A stretch of DNA of 64,000 bases from Megaustenia siamemsis (GCA_032433765.1 JAVIAB010000049.1:24610147-24674146), one strand, 5' to 3'. Positions 44,958-57,724 are shown, counted from the first letter of the stretch. Numbers and translations are program-made. The notes: generated from the letters alone by a model not told the origin.

Positions 44958-47900
44958 AATGAATGTTCCAGTATCCACTCTTATCTAAATGTTCCAGTAC
45001 CCACTCTTATCTAAATGTTCCAGTACCCACTCTTATATAAATGTTCCAGTACCCACTCTTATCTAAATGTTCCAGTACCCACTCTTATCTAAATGTTCCA
45101 GTACCCACTCTTATCTAAATGTTCCAGTACCCACTCATATCTAAATGCTCCAGTATCCACTCTTCGCTAAATGCTCCAGTATCCACTCTTATCTAAATGC
45201 TCCAGTATCCACTCTTATCTAAATGTTCCAGTACCCACTCTTATCTAAATGCTCCAGTATCCACTCTTATCTAAATGTTCCAGTATCCACTCTTATCTAA
45301 ATGTTCCAGTATCCACTCTTATCTAAATGTTCCAGTATCCACTCTTATCTAAATGCTCCAGTATCCACTCTTATCTAAATGTTCCAGTATCCACTCTTAT
45401 CTAAATGTTCCAGTATCCACTCTTATCTAAATGCTCCAGTATCCACTCTTATCTAAATGTTCCAGTATCCACTCTTATCTAAATGTTCCAGTATCCACTC
45501 TTATCTAAATGCTCCAGTATCCACTCTTATCTAAATGTTCCAGTACCCACTCTTATCTAAATGCTCCAGTATCCACTCTTATCTAAATGCTCCAGTATCC
45601 ACTCTTATCTAAATGCTCCAGTAAAAAAGTAAAGTACTCCCGTCACGCCAAGTGGCGTATGGGGACATATGGTGTTAGTGACCCTATATTTTACAGACCT
45701 TCAGCACATGATTTTTGGGGTAATGTGGTCAGTATTACGCCCGTGCTGCTTTACTTTCCCAGAAAAAAATCCGGTACCCATTTAAGGCTGGGTGAACCCG
45801 AAAGCCGTCGGTTGGGATCGAACCCTACCCTTTGTCCGTGGTAGTCCAGTTCACTAACCACTGAGCTATCGCGGCTCCCAAATGCTCCAGTATCCACTCT
45901 TATCTAAATGTTCCAGTATCCACTCTTATCTAAATGCTCCAGTATCCACTCTTATCTAAATGCTCCAGTATCCACTCTATCTAAATGCTCCAGTATCCAC
46001 TCTTATCAAAATGCTCCAGTATCCACTCTTATCTAAATGTTCCAGTATCCACTCTTATCTAAATGCCTCAGTGCCCCCTCTTATCTAAATGCTCCAGCGT
46101 CCACTCTTAACTAAATGCTCCAGTGCCCACTCTTATCTAAATGCCTCAGTGTCCCCTCTTATCTAAATGTTCCAGTATCCACTCTTATCTAAATGCCTCA
46201 GTGTCCCCTCTTATCTAAATGCTCCAGCGCCCACTCTTAACTAAATGCTCCAGCGCCCACTCTTATCTAAATGCCTCAGTGTCCCCTCTTATCTAAATGC
46301 TCCAGCGCCCACTCTTATCTAAATGCCTCAGTGTCCCCTCTTATCTAAATGTTCCAGTAACCACTCTTATCTAAATGCCTCAGTGTGCCCTCTTATCTAA
46401 ATGCCTCAGTGTCCCCTCTTATCTAAATGCCTCAGTGTCCCATCTTATCTAAATGCTCCAGTATCACCTCTTATCTAAATGCCTCAGTGTCCCCTCTTAT
46501 CTAAATGCTCCAGTGCCCACTCTTATCTAAATGTTCCAGTATCCACTCTTATCTAAATGCCTCAGTGCCCACTCTTATCTAAATGTTCTAGTATCCACTC
46601 TTATCTAAATGCCTCAGTGTCCCCTCTTATCTAAATGCTCCAGCGCCCACTCTTATCTAAATGCTTCAGTGCCCACTCTTATCTAAATGCTCCAGCGCCC
46701 ACTCTTATCTAAATGCTTCAGTGCCCACTCTTATCTAAATGCCTCAGTGTCCCCTCTTATCTAAATGCTCCAGCACCCACTCTTTTCTAAATGCTTCAGT
46801 GCCCACTCTTATCTAAATGCTCCAGTGCCCACTCTTATCTAAATGCCTCAGTGTCCCCTCTTATCTAAATGCTCCAGCGCCCACTCTTATCTAAATGCTT
46901 CAGTGCCCACTCTTATCTAAATGCCTCAGTGTCCCCTCTTATCTAAATGCTCCAGCGCCCCCTCTTATCTAAATGCCTCAGTATCCACTCTTATCTAAAT
47001 GCTCCAGTGCCCACTCTTATCTAAATGACTAAGTGTCCCCTCTTATCTAAATGCTCCAGCGCCCACTCTTATCTAAATGCCTCAGTATCCACTCTTATCT
47101 AAATGCTCCAGTGCCCACTCTTATCTAAATGCCTCAGTGTCCCCTCTTATCTAAATGCTCCAGCGCCCCCTCTTATCTAAATGCCTCAGTGTCCCCTCTT
47201 ATCTAAATGCACCAGTATCCACTCTTATCTAAATGACTCAGTGTCACCTCTTATCCAAAGTGCTCTAGCGCCCACTCTTATCTAAATGCCTCAGTGTCCC
47301 CTATTATATAAATACTCCAGCGCCCACTCTTATTTAAATGCTCCAGCGCCCACTCTTAACTAAATGCTCCAGCGCCCACTCTTATCTAAATGCCTCAGTG
47401 TCCCCTCTTATCTAAATGCTCCAGCGCCCACTCTTATCTAAATGCCTCAGTGTCCCCTCTTATCTAAATGTTCCAGTAACCACTCTTATCTAAATGCCTC
47501 AGTGTGCCCTCTTATCTAAATGCCTCAGTGTCCCCTCTTATCTAAATGCCTCAGTGTCCCATCTTATCTAAATGCTCCAGTATCACCTCTTATCTAAATG
47601 CCTCAGTGTCCCCTCTTATCTAAATGCTCCAGTGCCCACTCTTATCTAAATGTTCCAGTATCCACTCTTATCTAAATGCCTCAGTGCCCACTCTTATCTA
47701 AATGTTCTAGTATCCACTCTTATCTAAATGCCTCAGTGTCCCCTCTTATCTAAATGCTCCAGCGCCCACTCTTATCTAAATGCTTCAGTGCCCACTCTTA
47801 TCTAAATGCTCCAGTGCCCACTCTTATCTAAATGCTCCAGTGTACCCTCTTATCTAAATGCTCCAGCGCCCACTCTTATCTAAATGCTTCAGTGCCCACT

Positions 47901-48700
47901 CTTATCTAAATGCCTCAGTGTCCCCTCTTATCTAAATGCTCCAGCACCCACTCTTTTCTAAATGCTTCAGTGCCCACTCTTATCTAAATGCTCCAGTGCC
48001 CACTCTTATCTAAATGCCTCAGTGTCCCCTCTTATCTAAATGCTCCAGCGCCCACTCTTATCTAAATGCTTCAGTGCCCACTCTTATCTAAATGCCTCAG
48101 TGTCCCCTCTTATCTAAATGCTCCAGCGCCCACTCTTATCTAAATGCCTCAGTATCCACTCTTATCTAAATGCTCCAGTGCCCACTCTTATCTAAATGAC
48201 TAAGTGTCCCCTCTTATCTAAATGCTCCAGCGCCCACTCTTATCTAAATGCCTCAGTATCCACTCTTATCTAAATGCTCCAGTGCCCACTCTTATCTAAA
48301 TGCCTCAGTGTCCCCTCTTATCTAAATGCTCCAGCGCCCCCTCTTATCTAAATGCCTCAGTGTCCCCTCTTATCTAAATGCTCCAGTATCCACTCTTATC
48401 TAAATGACTCAGTGTCACCTCTTATCCAAAGTGCTCTAGCGCCCACTCTTATCTAAATGCCTCAGTGTCCCCTATTATATAAATACTCCAGCGCCCACTC
48501 TTATTTAAATGAGTCAGTGCCACTCTTATCTAAATGCTCCAGTGCCCACTCTTATCTAAATGCCTCAGTGTCCCCTCTTATCTAAATGCTCCAGCGCCCA
48601 CTCTTATCTAAATGCCTCAGTGTCCCCTCTTATCTAAATGCTCCAGCACCCACTCTTAACTAAATGCTCCAGTGTCCCCCTCTTATCTAAATGTTCCTGT
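44958..48700. repeat. 26-bp minisatellite with higher-order blocks of about 1.12-1.17 kb
   Basis: About 130 copies of a 26-bp unit (TCTAAATGCTCCAGTATCCA, CTCTTA). The right part alternates CCTCAGTGTCCC and CTCCAGCGCCC units. GTTCCAGTAACC occurs at 46351 and 47470 (1119 bp apart), and TTATCCAAAGTGCTCTAG at 47251 and 48422 (1171 bp apart), so a block of more than 1 kb was duplicated. A SINE interrupts it at 45624-45879. Confidence 0.96.
45624..45879 (-). mobile_element. tRNA-derived SINE in minisatellite, minus strand
   Basis: A monomeric SINE like the 10.6-kb copy, reversed: the GAACCCTACCC B-box complement, the CCACTGAGCTATCGCGGCTC 5' end, and GTAAAGTACTCCCGTCACGC at the 3' end. It is flanked by the 13-bp AAATGCTCCAGTA (45611-45623 and 45880-45892), one partial unit of the host array. 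Confidence 0.93.
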
Positions 48701-48710
48701 TATTGGTTAT

Positions 48711-49109
48711 TGGTTATGGAAGGCCTCGGTATCACAGCAAACGAATTAAAATCCATAATTGCTCAACCGCCCGTGTCAGTGGAATCAACCGAATTACTAA
48801 CTCATCTCCCAAACAAAGAAAGGTAACTGTAGTCCCCATCGTAGCAGTCTCAGCACATGCCAAAAGACATAAGGCGAAACCGCGCAGAAAGTGAACACAG
48901 CCAACTGTTCCCTGTCATACGATATCATCATTCATCGTAAACAAGTGGGATGTCGAAGCAGGATCAAAACGGATGAGACACACAGCTCACGGTGTGCACA
49001 GAGCACTTAACTCAGTAGCTCCTGCAACAAGCCGGACTTGGAATATGAGGAAACTGCAAGGAGGAACACTTTTCAGACATAGCCTTCAATGGTTCCTGCC
49101 GCCTATCCA
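48711..49109 (-). repeat. Repeat R, copy 2
   Basis: A full-length match to 11270-11668. On the minus strand it still encodes DRRQEPLKAMSEKCSSLQFP and HIPSPACCRSY followed by TGA, the homologue of the sulfotransferase tail. Here no sulfotransferase domain precedes it. Instead it follows the Cys-rich exon. The shared region extends to about 49240 relative to copy 3. Confidence 0.88.
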
Positions 49110-49952
49110 CCATATACCATGGGAGTTCGCGTCCTCCCGAAAATGATGATCGTCATAGCACTTGATGATGTTAGGCCATCTTTGATGATTCCAATTCCAA
49201 ACATATAGACACACAGTGGTGGTAAGTTATCATTTCCAATCCAACAGAAGCCACATGACCTGTAGTTAGTAAAACCACAGAGAGAATATGATTTTGTGAC
49301 CTTCACTGATTCACTCTTAGATGTGAATGTGTAGTTTACACAAGAGGAGAAGTTTTCAACTACAGTGATCCCAATTAAGGCAATTCTGGGATAGCAAGGC
49401 AAGTCTCCTTTATAGCAGCAGAACTTGATGTTCTCCGCTCCCTTCTTGTAGCTGCCGCCACACGATTCTGATGTCTCATTAACTTGGACATCATTCAAGA
49501 ACAATGTCAGATTAACATTCCATAGATATGGCTCTGCTGATGAAATGCTTGGTGCAACAGTTGTATCAATCATACTGGAGGCTCCTAGTCTGTGGTCATT
49601 AATATCACAGACAGCACATGATGTTGTTATATTCAGTGTTTCTTTCTGGGGTGTAAATATGTGGCACACACATGGAGAGTGGTTTGTGGTCACAGTAATC
49701 CCATTAAAGGCAATTCTAGGGTAGCATGGCATAGCTGTTTCAGAACAGCACAATCCTATGATGTTTTCTGTGTTCGCTATAAAGCTGCTGCTGCTACACA
49801 ATCCTGACCAATTATAGGTGTGGACATTATTCACTTGCAATGACAAAACTGCTTTGTTTACATCATAAACCTCAGGAAGCGAATCATTTATGGGACTAAT
49901 AGTACAATTTATTCTTCCATCGGGGATATCTTCATTGAGTCCCCAAAAAAAA
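49103..49952 (-). CDS. Predicted exon of a Cys-rich extracellular protein, two homologous modules
   Basis: A minus-strand frame open from a candidate AG acceptor at 49953-49954 to a TGA at 49103. It encodes two copies of a module of about 85 residues. In module 1 the core is CCSETAMPCYPRIAFNGITV then CVCHIFTPQKETLNIT. In module 2 it is CCYKGDLPCYPRIALIGITV then CVNYTFTSKSESVKVT. Each module is preceded by a beta-like stretch (VLSLQVNNVHTYNW; NLTLFLNDVQVNETSE), and the exon has many N-x-S/T sites. This pattern fits a disulphide-bonded, glycosylated ectodomain. I do not recognise the family. The last 45 or so residues overlap repeat R, so the true end may be an upstream donor. The function is unknown. 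Confidence 0.6.
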
Positions 49953-50673
49953 CTCTTTGGTTAAAAAGCACATATGCTTTTGAGTTAAACACAAAATGAG
50001 CCCACTTCATAGATTCAAAATGATCCTTGCCAATGCCATCCGTTTGCACAAGTTAGGTCCTTAGCTACCAAACGTCCGAAACGAAGCCATCGAATTAACG
50101 ACTTTATCTACAGCGAAGGTTAACGAACTGTGAACAAACATTTATGTTCAAACCCTTGAAAACATTTTCAAAAATCTGCCAACTCGCTGCAATAACATAT
50201 ATCGTGTTGTTCAATGTAAACATTGCTTAGTCCATATGTTCCTGTATCCACTTGTATGTAAATGCCACATTTTGCTCATGCTCTATTTAACAGACACAGC
50301 CAACCGAGATCATTTAGCAGCTCACGTAAAATTAACAGACGAGTGAAACAAACTGAGAAATCTAATGACAGTGAAAAGTAATTTGCTTGAGAAAATTATC
50401 AAAATTTAAAAATACATAACCAACGTGAATATTTAGTACTCAATATTTTGTATTCATGTATTGCTTAATGGCCATACATATGCAGTATAATACATAACAA
50501 AAGTGTAATCATGGTACAAAATTAAAAATTAAACAATAAATTGGTAGCAGGAAGACATTTCATTTTGATACTAAAAGAGACATAATTGTTAAGGCATAAT
50601 AAGTGAACAAAGTGTGGCTATAACAGTACAGATGCTGATATAACGATAACCACACAGCCACTTCACTCTTCAC
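49953..50673 (-). other. Predicted 721-bp phase-2 intron
   Basis: GT at 50673-50672 and AG at 49954-49953 on the minus strand. Splicing joins ATA-AG to T-TTT and keeps the frame open through EISFFWGLNEDIPDGRINC. The interior is AT-rich, with no other feature seen. Confidence 0.5.
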
Positions 50674-50747
50674 CTTATCTCCAGAGGGGGGCATGAACAC
50701 TCAGGGGATCCTTCACATTCGAAAATGTCTACGAAAACAAATGAAGG
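50674..50747 (-). CDS. Predicted upstream exon of the Cys-rich protein
   Basis: A 74-nt exon between a good acceptor (CCCACTCACATTCCAG) and an AAG/GTGAAG donor. It encodes FVFVDIFECEGSPECSCPPL and EI, then two bases of the next codon, which phase exactly into the 49952 exon. The C-x5-C-x-C spacing supports an extracellular Cys-rich region. Upstream sequence is minisatellite, so further exons lie beyond it or outside the window. Confidence 0.5.
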
Positions 50748-50789
50748 CTGGAATGTGAGTGGGACTTGTACATTTGTTAGCAATAGTGG

Positions 50790-51750
50790 GTGGGAGTGGG
50801 ACATTTTAGCTACAGTGGATGTGATAGGGCCATTTTAACAACAGTGGATGTGACTGGGACATTTTAACAACAGTGGACGTAACTGGGACATTTTAGCCAC
50901 AGTGGACATGACTGGGACATTTTAACAACAGTGGACGTGACTGGGACATTTTAGCCACAGTGGACATGACTGGGAAATTTTAGCAACACTGGATGAGATT
51001 GGGATATTTTAACAACAGTGGATGAGATTGGGACATTTTAACAACAGTGGATGTGACTGGGACATTTTAGCAACAGTGGATGTGACTGGGACATTTTAGC
51101 AACACTGGATGAGATTGGGATATTTTAGCCACAGTGGACATGACTGGGACATTTTAGCAACACTGGATGTGACTGGGACATTTTAGCAACACTGGATGTG
51201 ACTGGGACATTTTAGCAACACTGGATGTGACTGGGACATTTTAGCAACACTAGATGTGACTGGGACATTTTAGCAACACTGGATGTGACTGGGACATTTT
51301 AGCAACACTGGATGTGACTGGGACATTTTAGCAACACTGGATGTGACTGGGACATTTTAGCAACACTGGATGTGACTGGGACATTTTAGCAACACTGGAT
51401 GTAACTGGGACATTTTAGCAACACTGGATGTGACTGGGACATTTTAGCCACAGTGGACATGACTGGGACATTTTAGCAACACTGGATGAGATTGGGACAT
51501 TTTAACAACATTTGATGAGATTGGGACATTTTAAGAACAGTGGATGTGACTGGGACATTTTAGCAACAGTGGATGTGACTGGGACATTTTAGCCACAGTG
51601 GACATGACTGGGACATTTTAGCAACAGTGGATGAGATTGGGACATTTTAACAACAGTGGATGTGACTGGGACATTTTAGCAACAGTAGATGTGACTGGGA
51701 CATTTTAGCAACAGTGGATGTGACTGGGACATTTTAGCAACAGTGGATAG
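50790..51750. repeat. 29-bp minisatellite
   Basis: About 32 copies of a 29-bp unit (GACTGGGACATTTTAGCAAC, ACTGGATGT) with CCACAGTGGACAT and GAGATTGGG variants. It lies just upstream of the predicted 50.7-kb exon. Confidence 0.95.
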
Positions 51751-51884
51751 GAAATGTGCCAGCAGTTGTTTATCTTCAAACCTCAGATTATAAGACACCA
51801 GTTTACTCAAGACCAGACCGTTGTGTATGAGAGCAATGGCCACCACAACCAAGGAAACTCTTAAATATTTATGTTTTCATGGGG

Positions 51885-53765
51885 CTATATCCACCCTATT
51901 ATATATCACATTCACATCAATTCTATATCCACCCTATCATATATCACATTCACATCAATTCTATATCCACTCTATCATATATCACATTCACATCAATTCT
52001 ATATCCACTCTATCATATATCACATTCACATCAATTTTATATCCACTCTATCATATATCATACTCAGATCAATTCTATATCCACCCTATCATACTCAGAT
52101 CAATTCTATATCCACCCTATCATACTCAGATCAATTCTATATCCACCCTATCATATATCACACTTAGATCAATTCTATATCCACCCTATCATACTCAGAT
52201 CAATTCTATATCCACCCTATCATACTCAGATCAATTCTATATCCACCCTATCATATATCACACTCACATCAATTCTATATCCACCCTATCATATATCACA
52301 TTCACATCAATTCTATATCCACCCTATCGTATATCACATTCACATCAATTCTATATCCACCCTATCATATATCACATTCACATCAATTCTATATCCACTC
52401 TATCATATATCACATTCACATAAATTTTATATCCACTCTATCATATATCATACTCAGATCAATTCTATATCTACCTATCATGTATCACACTCACATCAAT
52501 TCTATATCCACCCTATCATATATCACACTCACATCAATTCTATATCCACCCTATCATATATCACACTTAGATCAATTCTATATCCACCCTATCATATATC
52601 ACATTCACATCAATTCTATATCCACTCTATCATATATCACATTCAGAACATTTCTATATCCACCCTAGCATATATCACATTCACATCAATTCTATATCCA
52701 CCCTATCATATATCACACTTAGATCAATTATATATCCACCCTATCATACTCAGATCAATTCTATATCCACCCTATCATACTCAGATCAATTCTATATCCA
52801 CCCTATCATACTCAGATCAATTCTATATCCACCCTATCATATATCACACTCACATCAATTCTATATCCACCCTATCATATATCACACTTAGATCAATTCT
52901 ATATCCACCCTATCATATATCACATTCACATCAATTCTATATCCACCCTATCATATATCACACTTAGATCAATTCTATATCCACCCTATCATACTCAGAT
53001 CAATTCTATATCCACCCTATCATACTCAGATCAATTCTATATCCACCCTATCATACTCAGATCAATTCTATATCCACCCTATCATATATCACACTCACAT
53101 CAATTCTATATCCACCCTATCATATATCACACTTAGATCAATTCTATATCTACCCTAGCATATACCACACTCACATCAATTCTATATCTACCCTAGCATA
53201 TACCACACTCACATCAATTCTATATCTACCCTAGCATATACCACACTCACATCAATTCTATATCTACCCTAGCATATACCACACTCACATCAATTCTATA
53301 TCTACCCTAGCATATACCACACTCACATCAATTGTATATCCACCCTATCATATATCATATTCAGATCGGTTCTATATCCACCCTATCATATACCACACTC
53401 AGATCAATTCTATATCCACTCTATCATATATCACTCTCAGATCAGTTCAATATCCACCCTATCATATATCACACTCAGATCAGTTCTATATCCACCCTAT
53501 CATATATCACACTCAGATCAGTTCTATATCCACCCTATCATATATCACTCTCAGATCAGTTCTATATCCACCCTATCATATATCACACTCAGATCAGTTC
53601 TATATCTACTCTATCATATATCACATCAATTCTATATCTACTCTATCATATATCACATCAATTCTATATCTACTCTATCATATATTACATCAATTCTATA
53701 TCCACCCTACCATATCTCACACTCAGATCAGTTCTATATCCACCCTATCATATCTCACATATTAT
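51885..53765. repeat. 38/31-bp minisatellite
   Basis: About 53 copies of a unit in two lengths: 38 bp (TATCATATATCACACTCACA, TCAATTCTATATCCACCC) and 31 bp lacking seven bases. Sets of two or three 31-bp units recur (near 52080, 52190, 52740 and 52985), indicating block duplication. Forward frames are open through much of it. Confidence 0.95.
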
Positions 53766-54265
53766 ATCATTATCATTATAAAATATATATATATATATAT
53801 ATCATTATAGCATAGACCGCTGACAGAAATATCCACAGTTAGACACAATTTAAAGCCAAATTGTAATGTAATCTGTCTAGTGGGTTACATCAAATAAGGG
53901 ACATCACTCTTTATGATTCAGTTCTGTTTACTTTTCTCTCAGAGTTGACACGAAACTCCTGTGGCAAACTAAATAACAATAAACAGATTGAGCATAGTGG
54001 ATGAAATGAGCCACTAATTCAGATGTAACTACAGTCAACACACGAAATGGATGGGACCAATGTTCCTTCAAAGCCATGCAGATAATCAGTCACTTTATAG
54101 TGACATGAACATCAACATGTTTCAGCATTTCTTTATTTTGTGTGTGTGTAATTCACAAAATACGATCAGCATCTTCTTCCAATTTAAAATATTTTAAATC
54201 AAAGAATCAAAAGTTTTCATCAGTGACTGGGAAAAACAAATAGAATATTATTTGGAATTAATTGT
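53766..54265. other. AT-rich segment with (AT)n
   Basis: A short (AT)n run at 53777-53801, then unremarkable sequence. No gene or repeat recognised. Confidence 0.6.
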
Positions 54266-54530
54266 ACCGGGCCTGGTGGCGTAGGTAATCATGTCTCTCC
54301 ACAACTTTCCATCTTCACAGTTATTTATCATTTCTGTTGTTGACCTTCTGCCAAGCCATTCTCTTAAGCTGTCTGGTATCTTTTCTCTCTACTTCCCTCT
54401 ATCTCTTTGTCCCTCAATTTTTTCCCAGTTGTTACAATATATTCCAGTTGTTCTCTTCTCATTACATGGCCAAAAAATTATGATTATTTCTTCCTAATAT
54501 TGGAAATTAGCTCTGTTTTTGCTTTGGCCT
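54266..54530 (-). mobile_element. LINE family A, 3' end, fused to LINE B
   Basis: Reverse complement of the A terminus: the complement of a YASRHGT-like end near 54270, INNCEDGKLWRDMI-like sequence and RTTSWEN, up to about 54528. There the sequence switches abruptly to family B. The junction has no spacer. Confidence 0.78.
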
Positions 54531-55595
54531 TGGTCTGCCTCTTTTACCTTGTATTTTCCCTTCCAAGATTACTTTTAGTAGGCTGCTGTGTCTTTTAATA
54601 TGCCCCAAAAATCGCATGTCTTGTTTGAATTGTGTTTAGTAGTTCTCTTCTCATTGTTAGTTGTTTTAAGACTTCACCATTTGTTTTCTTTTCTTTCCAT
54701 CCAATTTGTCCTATTCCTCTATAAATCCACATTCAAAGGCTTCAATTCTCTGTTCTGTTTTATTGTCTAATGTCCATGTTTCTGATCTATGCAGGAATGT
54801 TGAGAAGATATAATATTTTGCTATTCTTAGTTATTAGCTCTGCTGTTATTTCTTTTGATGTTAGTATATTTTTCTTGGCACTAAAATTACTTTTTGTCAT
54901 TCCTATTCTTTTGTTTATTTCAGTTGTACATTTTCCATCACTGGTTATAGTATGTCCAAGATAGTTGGAGCTCTGAACTGTCTCCAGGTCTATTCCTTCA
55001 ACTCTGCTATCCACTTGTAAATTTTGAGTGTTATCTTAGTTTATGATCAGTTTTAGTCTTTTTTTATATTCATATCTAATCCATATTTTTTGCTTGTCAT
55101 GTTTATTTCATTAAGCAATTGTTGTAGATCTTTAGGATTTTCTGCTAGTAGTACAGTATCATCAGCATAAAAGTAAAAAAGTAAAGTACCCCCCGTCACG
55201 CCAAGTGGCGTATAGGGAAATATGGTGTTAGTGACCCTATATTTTACAGACCTTCAGCACATGATTTTTGGGGTAATGTAGTCGGTATTGCGCCCGTGCT
55301 GCTTTACTTTCCCAGAAAAAATTCGGTACCCATTTAAGGCTGGGTGAACCCGGAGCCGTCGGTTGGGATCGAACCCTACCCCTTGTCCGTAGTAGTCCAG
55401 TTCACTAACCACTGAGTTATCGCGGCTCCCACTAATTTTTAGGGAATTAGTAAAACCCAGGTGTCCTCGCCAGGGTACGAACCCCGGCTGTTGCCGTGGT
55501 AAGCCAACCGCTATCATCAGCATATCTTATGTTATTGATTATCTTCCCATTAATTTGTAGGCCTGGCATCTCTGATGTTTTTAAAGATATGCTCC
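54531..55595 (-). mobile_element. LINE family B, RT fragment, split by a dimeric SINE
   Basis: Minus-strand pieces: a YADDTVLL region (55156 and 55525 sides), then DSRVEGIDLETVQSSNYLGH, ITSDGKCTTEINKRIGMTKS, KNILTSKEIT and the C-terminal KIQGKRGRGRP-like end at 54535. Its extreme 3' end and tail are missing because of the fusion with LINE A. A SINE interrupts it at the catalytic YADD codons. Confidence 0.82.
55170..55511 (-). mobile_element. Dimeric tRNA-derived SINE, minus strand, 5'-truncated
   Basis: Reversed order: 3' body, then the second tRNA-like module (complement of GGAGCCG...CGGCTCC), then linker, then most of the first module (complement of GGGTTCGTACCC). It is truncated after CCAACCGC, losing about 25 bp of the first module. 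The 13-bp TATCATCAGCATA lies at 55157-55169 and 55512-55524. Confidence 0.93.
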
Positions 55596-56279
55596 GTGTA
55601 TAGATCTGCTACTACAACTGCTACCATTATTAGCACATTAATTACTAATAGAGGCTACCCATTACCATATCCTAATCAAATCTATTTAAAAAGGCACTGT
55701 AGTGTAACATAAAAAATGCACTTTTTAATTTGGTAAAAATGAATAGAACATTGATTATTTATATTTGTTAAATGTCATTTCTTATTTTTGTAATGGGACT
55801 ACTTTGGTCACTCATTCTGTACTGCTGCCTACTACAAACCACACAGATTCAAACATTCTAATGACTGCTCCACACACCACAAATCACATCAACGAGACCG
55901 GAAGTATTAGGCTACACTGTGTTGGCCGTGTACCTCAACCTACAACATCAAAACTATTTACGTTTTCACTAGCCACGAGCAAAAACGGTGCAACATATTC
56001 AATTTACCTGTAAATCTTAAAACAGTGTCCAATAATTCTGTTGATGCCAGAAAAAAATGTTAGAAATCGGTTCAGGGGAAACAAAGAAAAACATTAACGG
56101 TAAAATATATATATATATATTTTTTAATACGTGTTATATGGGTAGAAACGTAAGACTTGACAACCCTATAGCATATAATGGTGATGTTTACAAAAATGTT
56201 GTAACAATAACAATATCAGATAAATCTGATTAACATATTAAGTACAAAGTCATGTTAGGCACGACAAACATACACATCC

Positions 56280-56345
<66 letters not shown>

Positions 56346-56500
56346 ATACATATGAGGTTCATATGATTTAATAATCATCTACCGCATATAATAAGACAAG
56401 CTCAATTCTGAAAGGGGAAAATATCAAACGTACGTATAGTTTTATTTTGAGGAACTTTCTTCTACACATTTCAGAGACCAGAACATGAGGAGAGTTGTAG
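55596..56500. other. AT-rich segment with TA microsatellites
   Basis: (TA)n runs occur at 56105-56122 and 56281-56341. Apart from the weak exon candidate at 55850-56007, no gene is seen. Confidence 0.6.
55850..56007 (+). CDS. Possible Ig-like exon (weak)
   Basis: An open frame between a possible acceptor (CTACAAACCACACAG, ending 55849) and a GTAAAT donor after ATTTACCT. It encodes HINETGSIRLHCVGRVPQPT and LFTFSLATSKNGATYSIYL. A Cys in a beta-like strand followed by a Tyr-containing strand loosely resembles half of an Ig-like fold. There is no supporting second exon and no clear relation to the 49-kb exons, which are on the other strand. It may be chance. Confidence 0.27.
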
Positions 56501-56509
56501 TTTCATTAC

Positions 56510-56905
56510 AGTGAGCTCATGCAACACTGGAACAAGAGCAACATGGTGAGCTCATGCAACACTGGAACAAGAGCAACACAGTGAGCTCAAGCAACACTGG
56601 AACAAGAGCAACACAGTGACCTCATGCAACACTGGAACAAGAGCAACATGGTGAGCTCGTGCAACACTGGAACGAGATAAACACGGTGAGCTCATGCAAC
56701 ACTGGAACTAGAGAGACACAGTGGGGTCAGGCAACATTGGAACTAGAGAAACACAGTGGGGTCAAGCAACACTGGAACTAGAGCAACACAGTGAGGTCAA
56801 GCAACACTGGAACTACAGAAACACTGTGTGCTCAGGCAACACTGGAACTAGAGCAACACAGTGGGGTCAAGCAACACTGGAACTGGAACAACAGTGAGGT
56901 TAGAC
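56510..56905. repeat. 35-bp minisatellite
   Basis: About 11 copies of a 35-bp unit (CAGTGAGCTCAAGCAACACT, GGAACAAGAGCAACA). It shifts from GAACAAGAG to GAACTAGAG variants left to right. Confidence 0.92.
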
Positions 56906-57019
56906 TTAATATTTAATGGTTTTACTTGGACCTACATATAGTTGAAGTACTAGGTAGAGCGACATCACAAGATGATCCAAAACATGGAGAATGAGAAAGC
57001 AACATTACACGAGAGAGAG

Positions 57020-57590
57020 ATCACATAAGATACTTTGTATGTAGTAAGCTACATTACACATAGAGTTAAATCACATGAAATACTTTGTTTGTAGTAAGCT
57101 ACATTACACAGAGAGTTAAATCACATGAAATACTTTGTTTGTAGCAAGCTACAATACACAAAGAGTTAAATCACATGAAATACTTTGTTTGTAGCAAGCT
57201 ACATTACACAGAGAGTTAAATCACATGAAATACTTTGTTTGTAGTAAGCTACATTACACAGAGAGTTAAATCACATGAAATACTTTGTTTGTAGCAAGCT
57301 ACAATACACAAAGAGTTAAATCACATGAAATACTTTGTTTGTAGCAAGCTACATTACACAGAGAGTTAAATCACATGAAATACTTTGTTTGTAGTAAGCT
57401 ACATTACACAGAGAGTTAAATCACATGAATACTTTGTAGTAAACTACATTACACAGAGAGTGAAATCACATGAAATACTTTGTATGTAGTAAGCTACATT
57501 ACACAGAGAGCGAGATCTCATGAAATACTTTGTTGATGGAATGGTATCATGTAGAAAGCTACAGTAGAGTGAAATCACATGAGGTATTTT
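57020..57590. repeat. 50-bp minisatellite with 150-bp higher-order repeat
   Basis: About 11 copies of a 50-bp unit (AAGCTACATTACACAGAGAG, TTAAATCACATGAAATACTT, TGTTTGTAGT). The variant AGCTACAATACACAAAGAG occurs at about 57147 and 57297, three units apart. Confidence 0.94.
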
Positions 57591-57724
57591 GGATGTGGAA
57601 TGATATCACATTATTTTGAAATATCACAAACGAAGCTAACAGTGTTTGGACTGAAAAGACACAATGAAGGAATCAAACCAAACGATGAACTATATCAGAC
57701 GAAACTGAATCAAGAATCATCATG

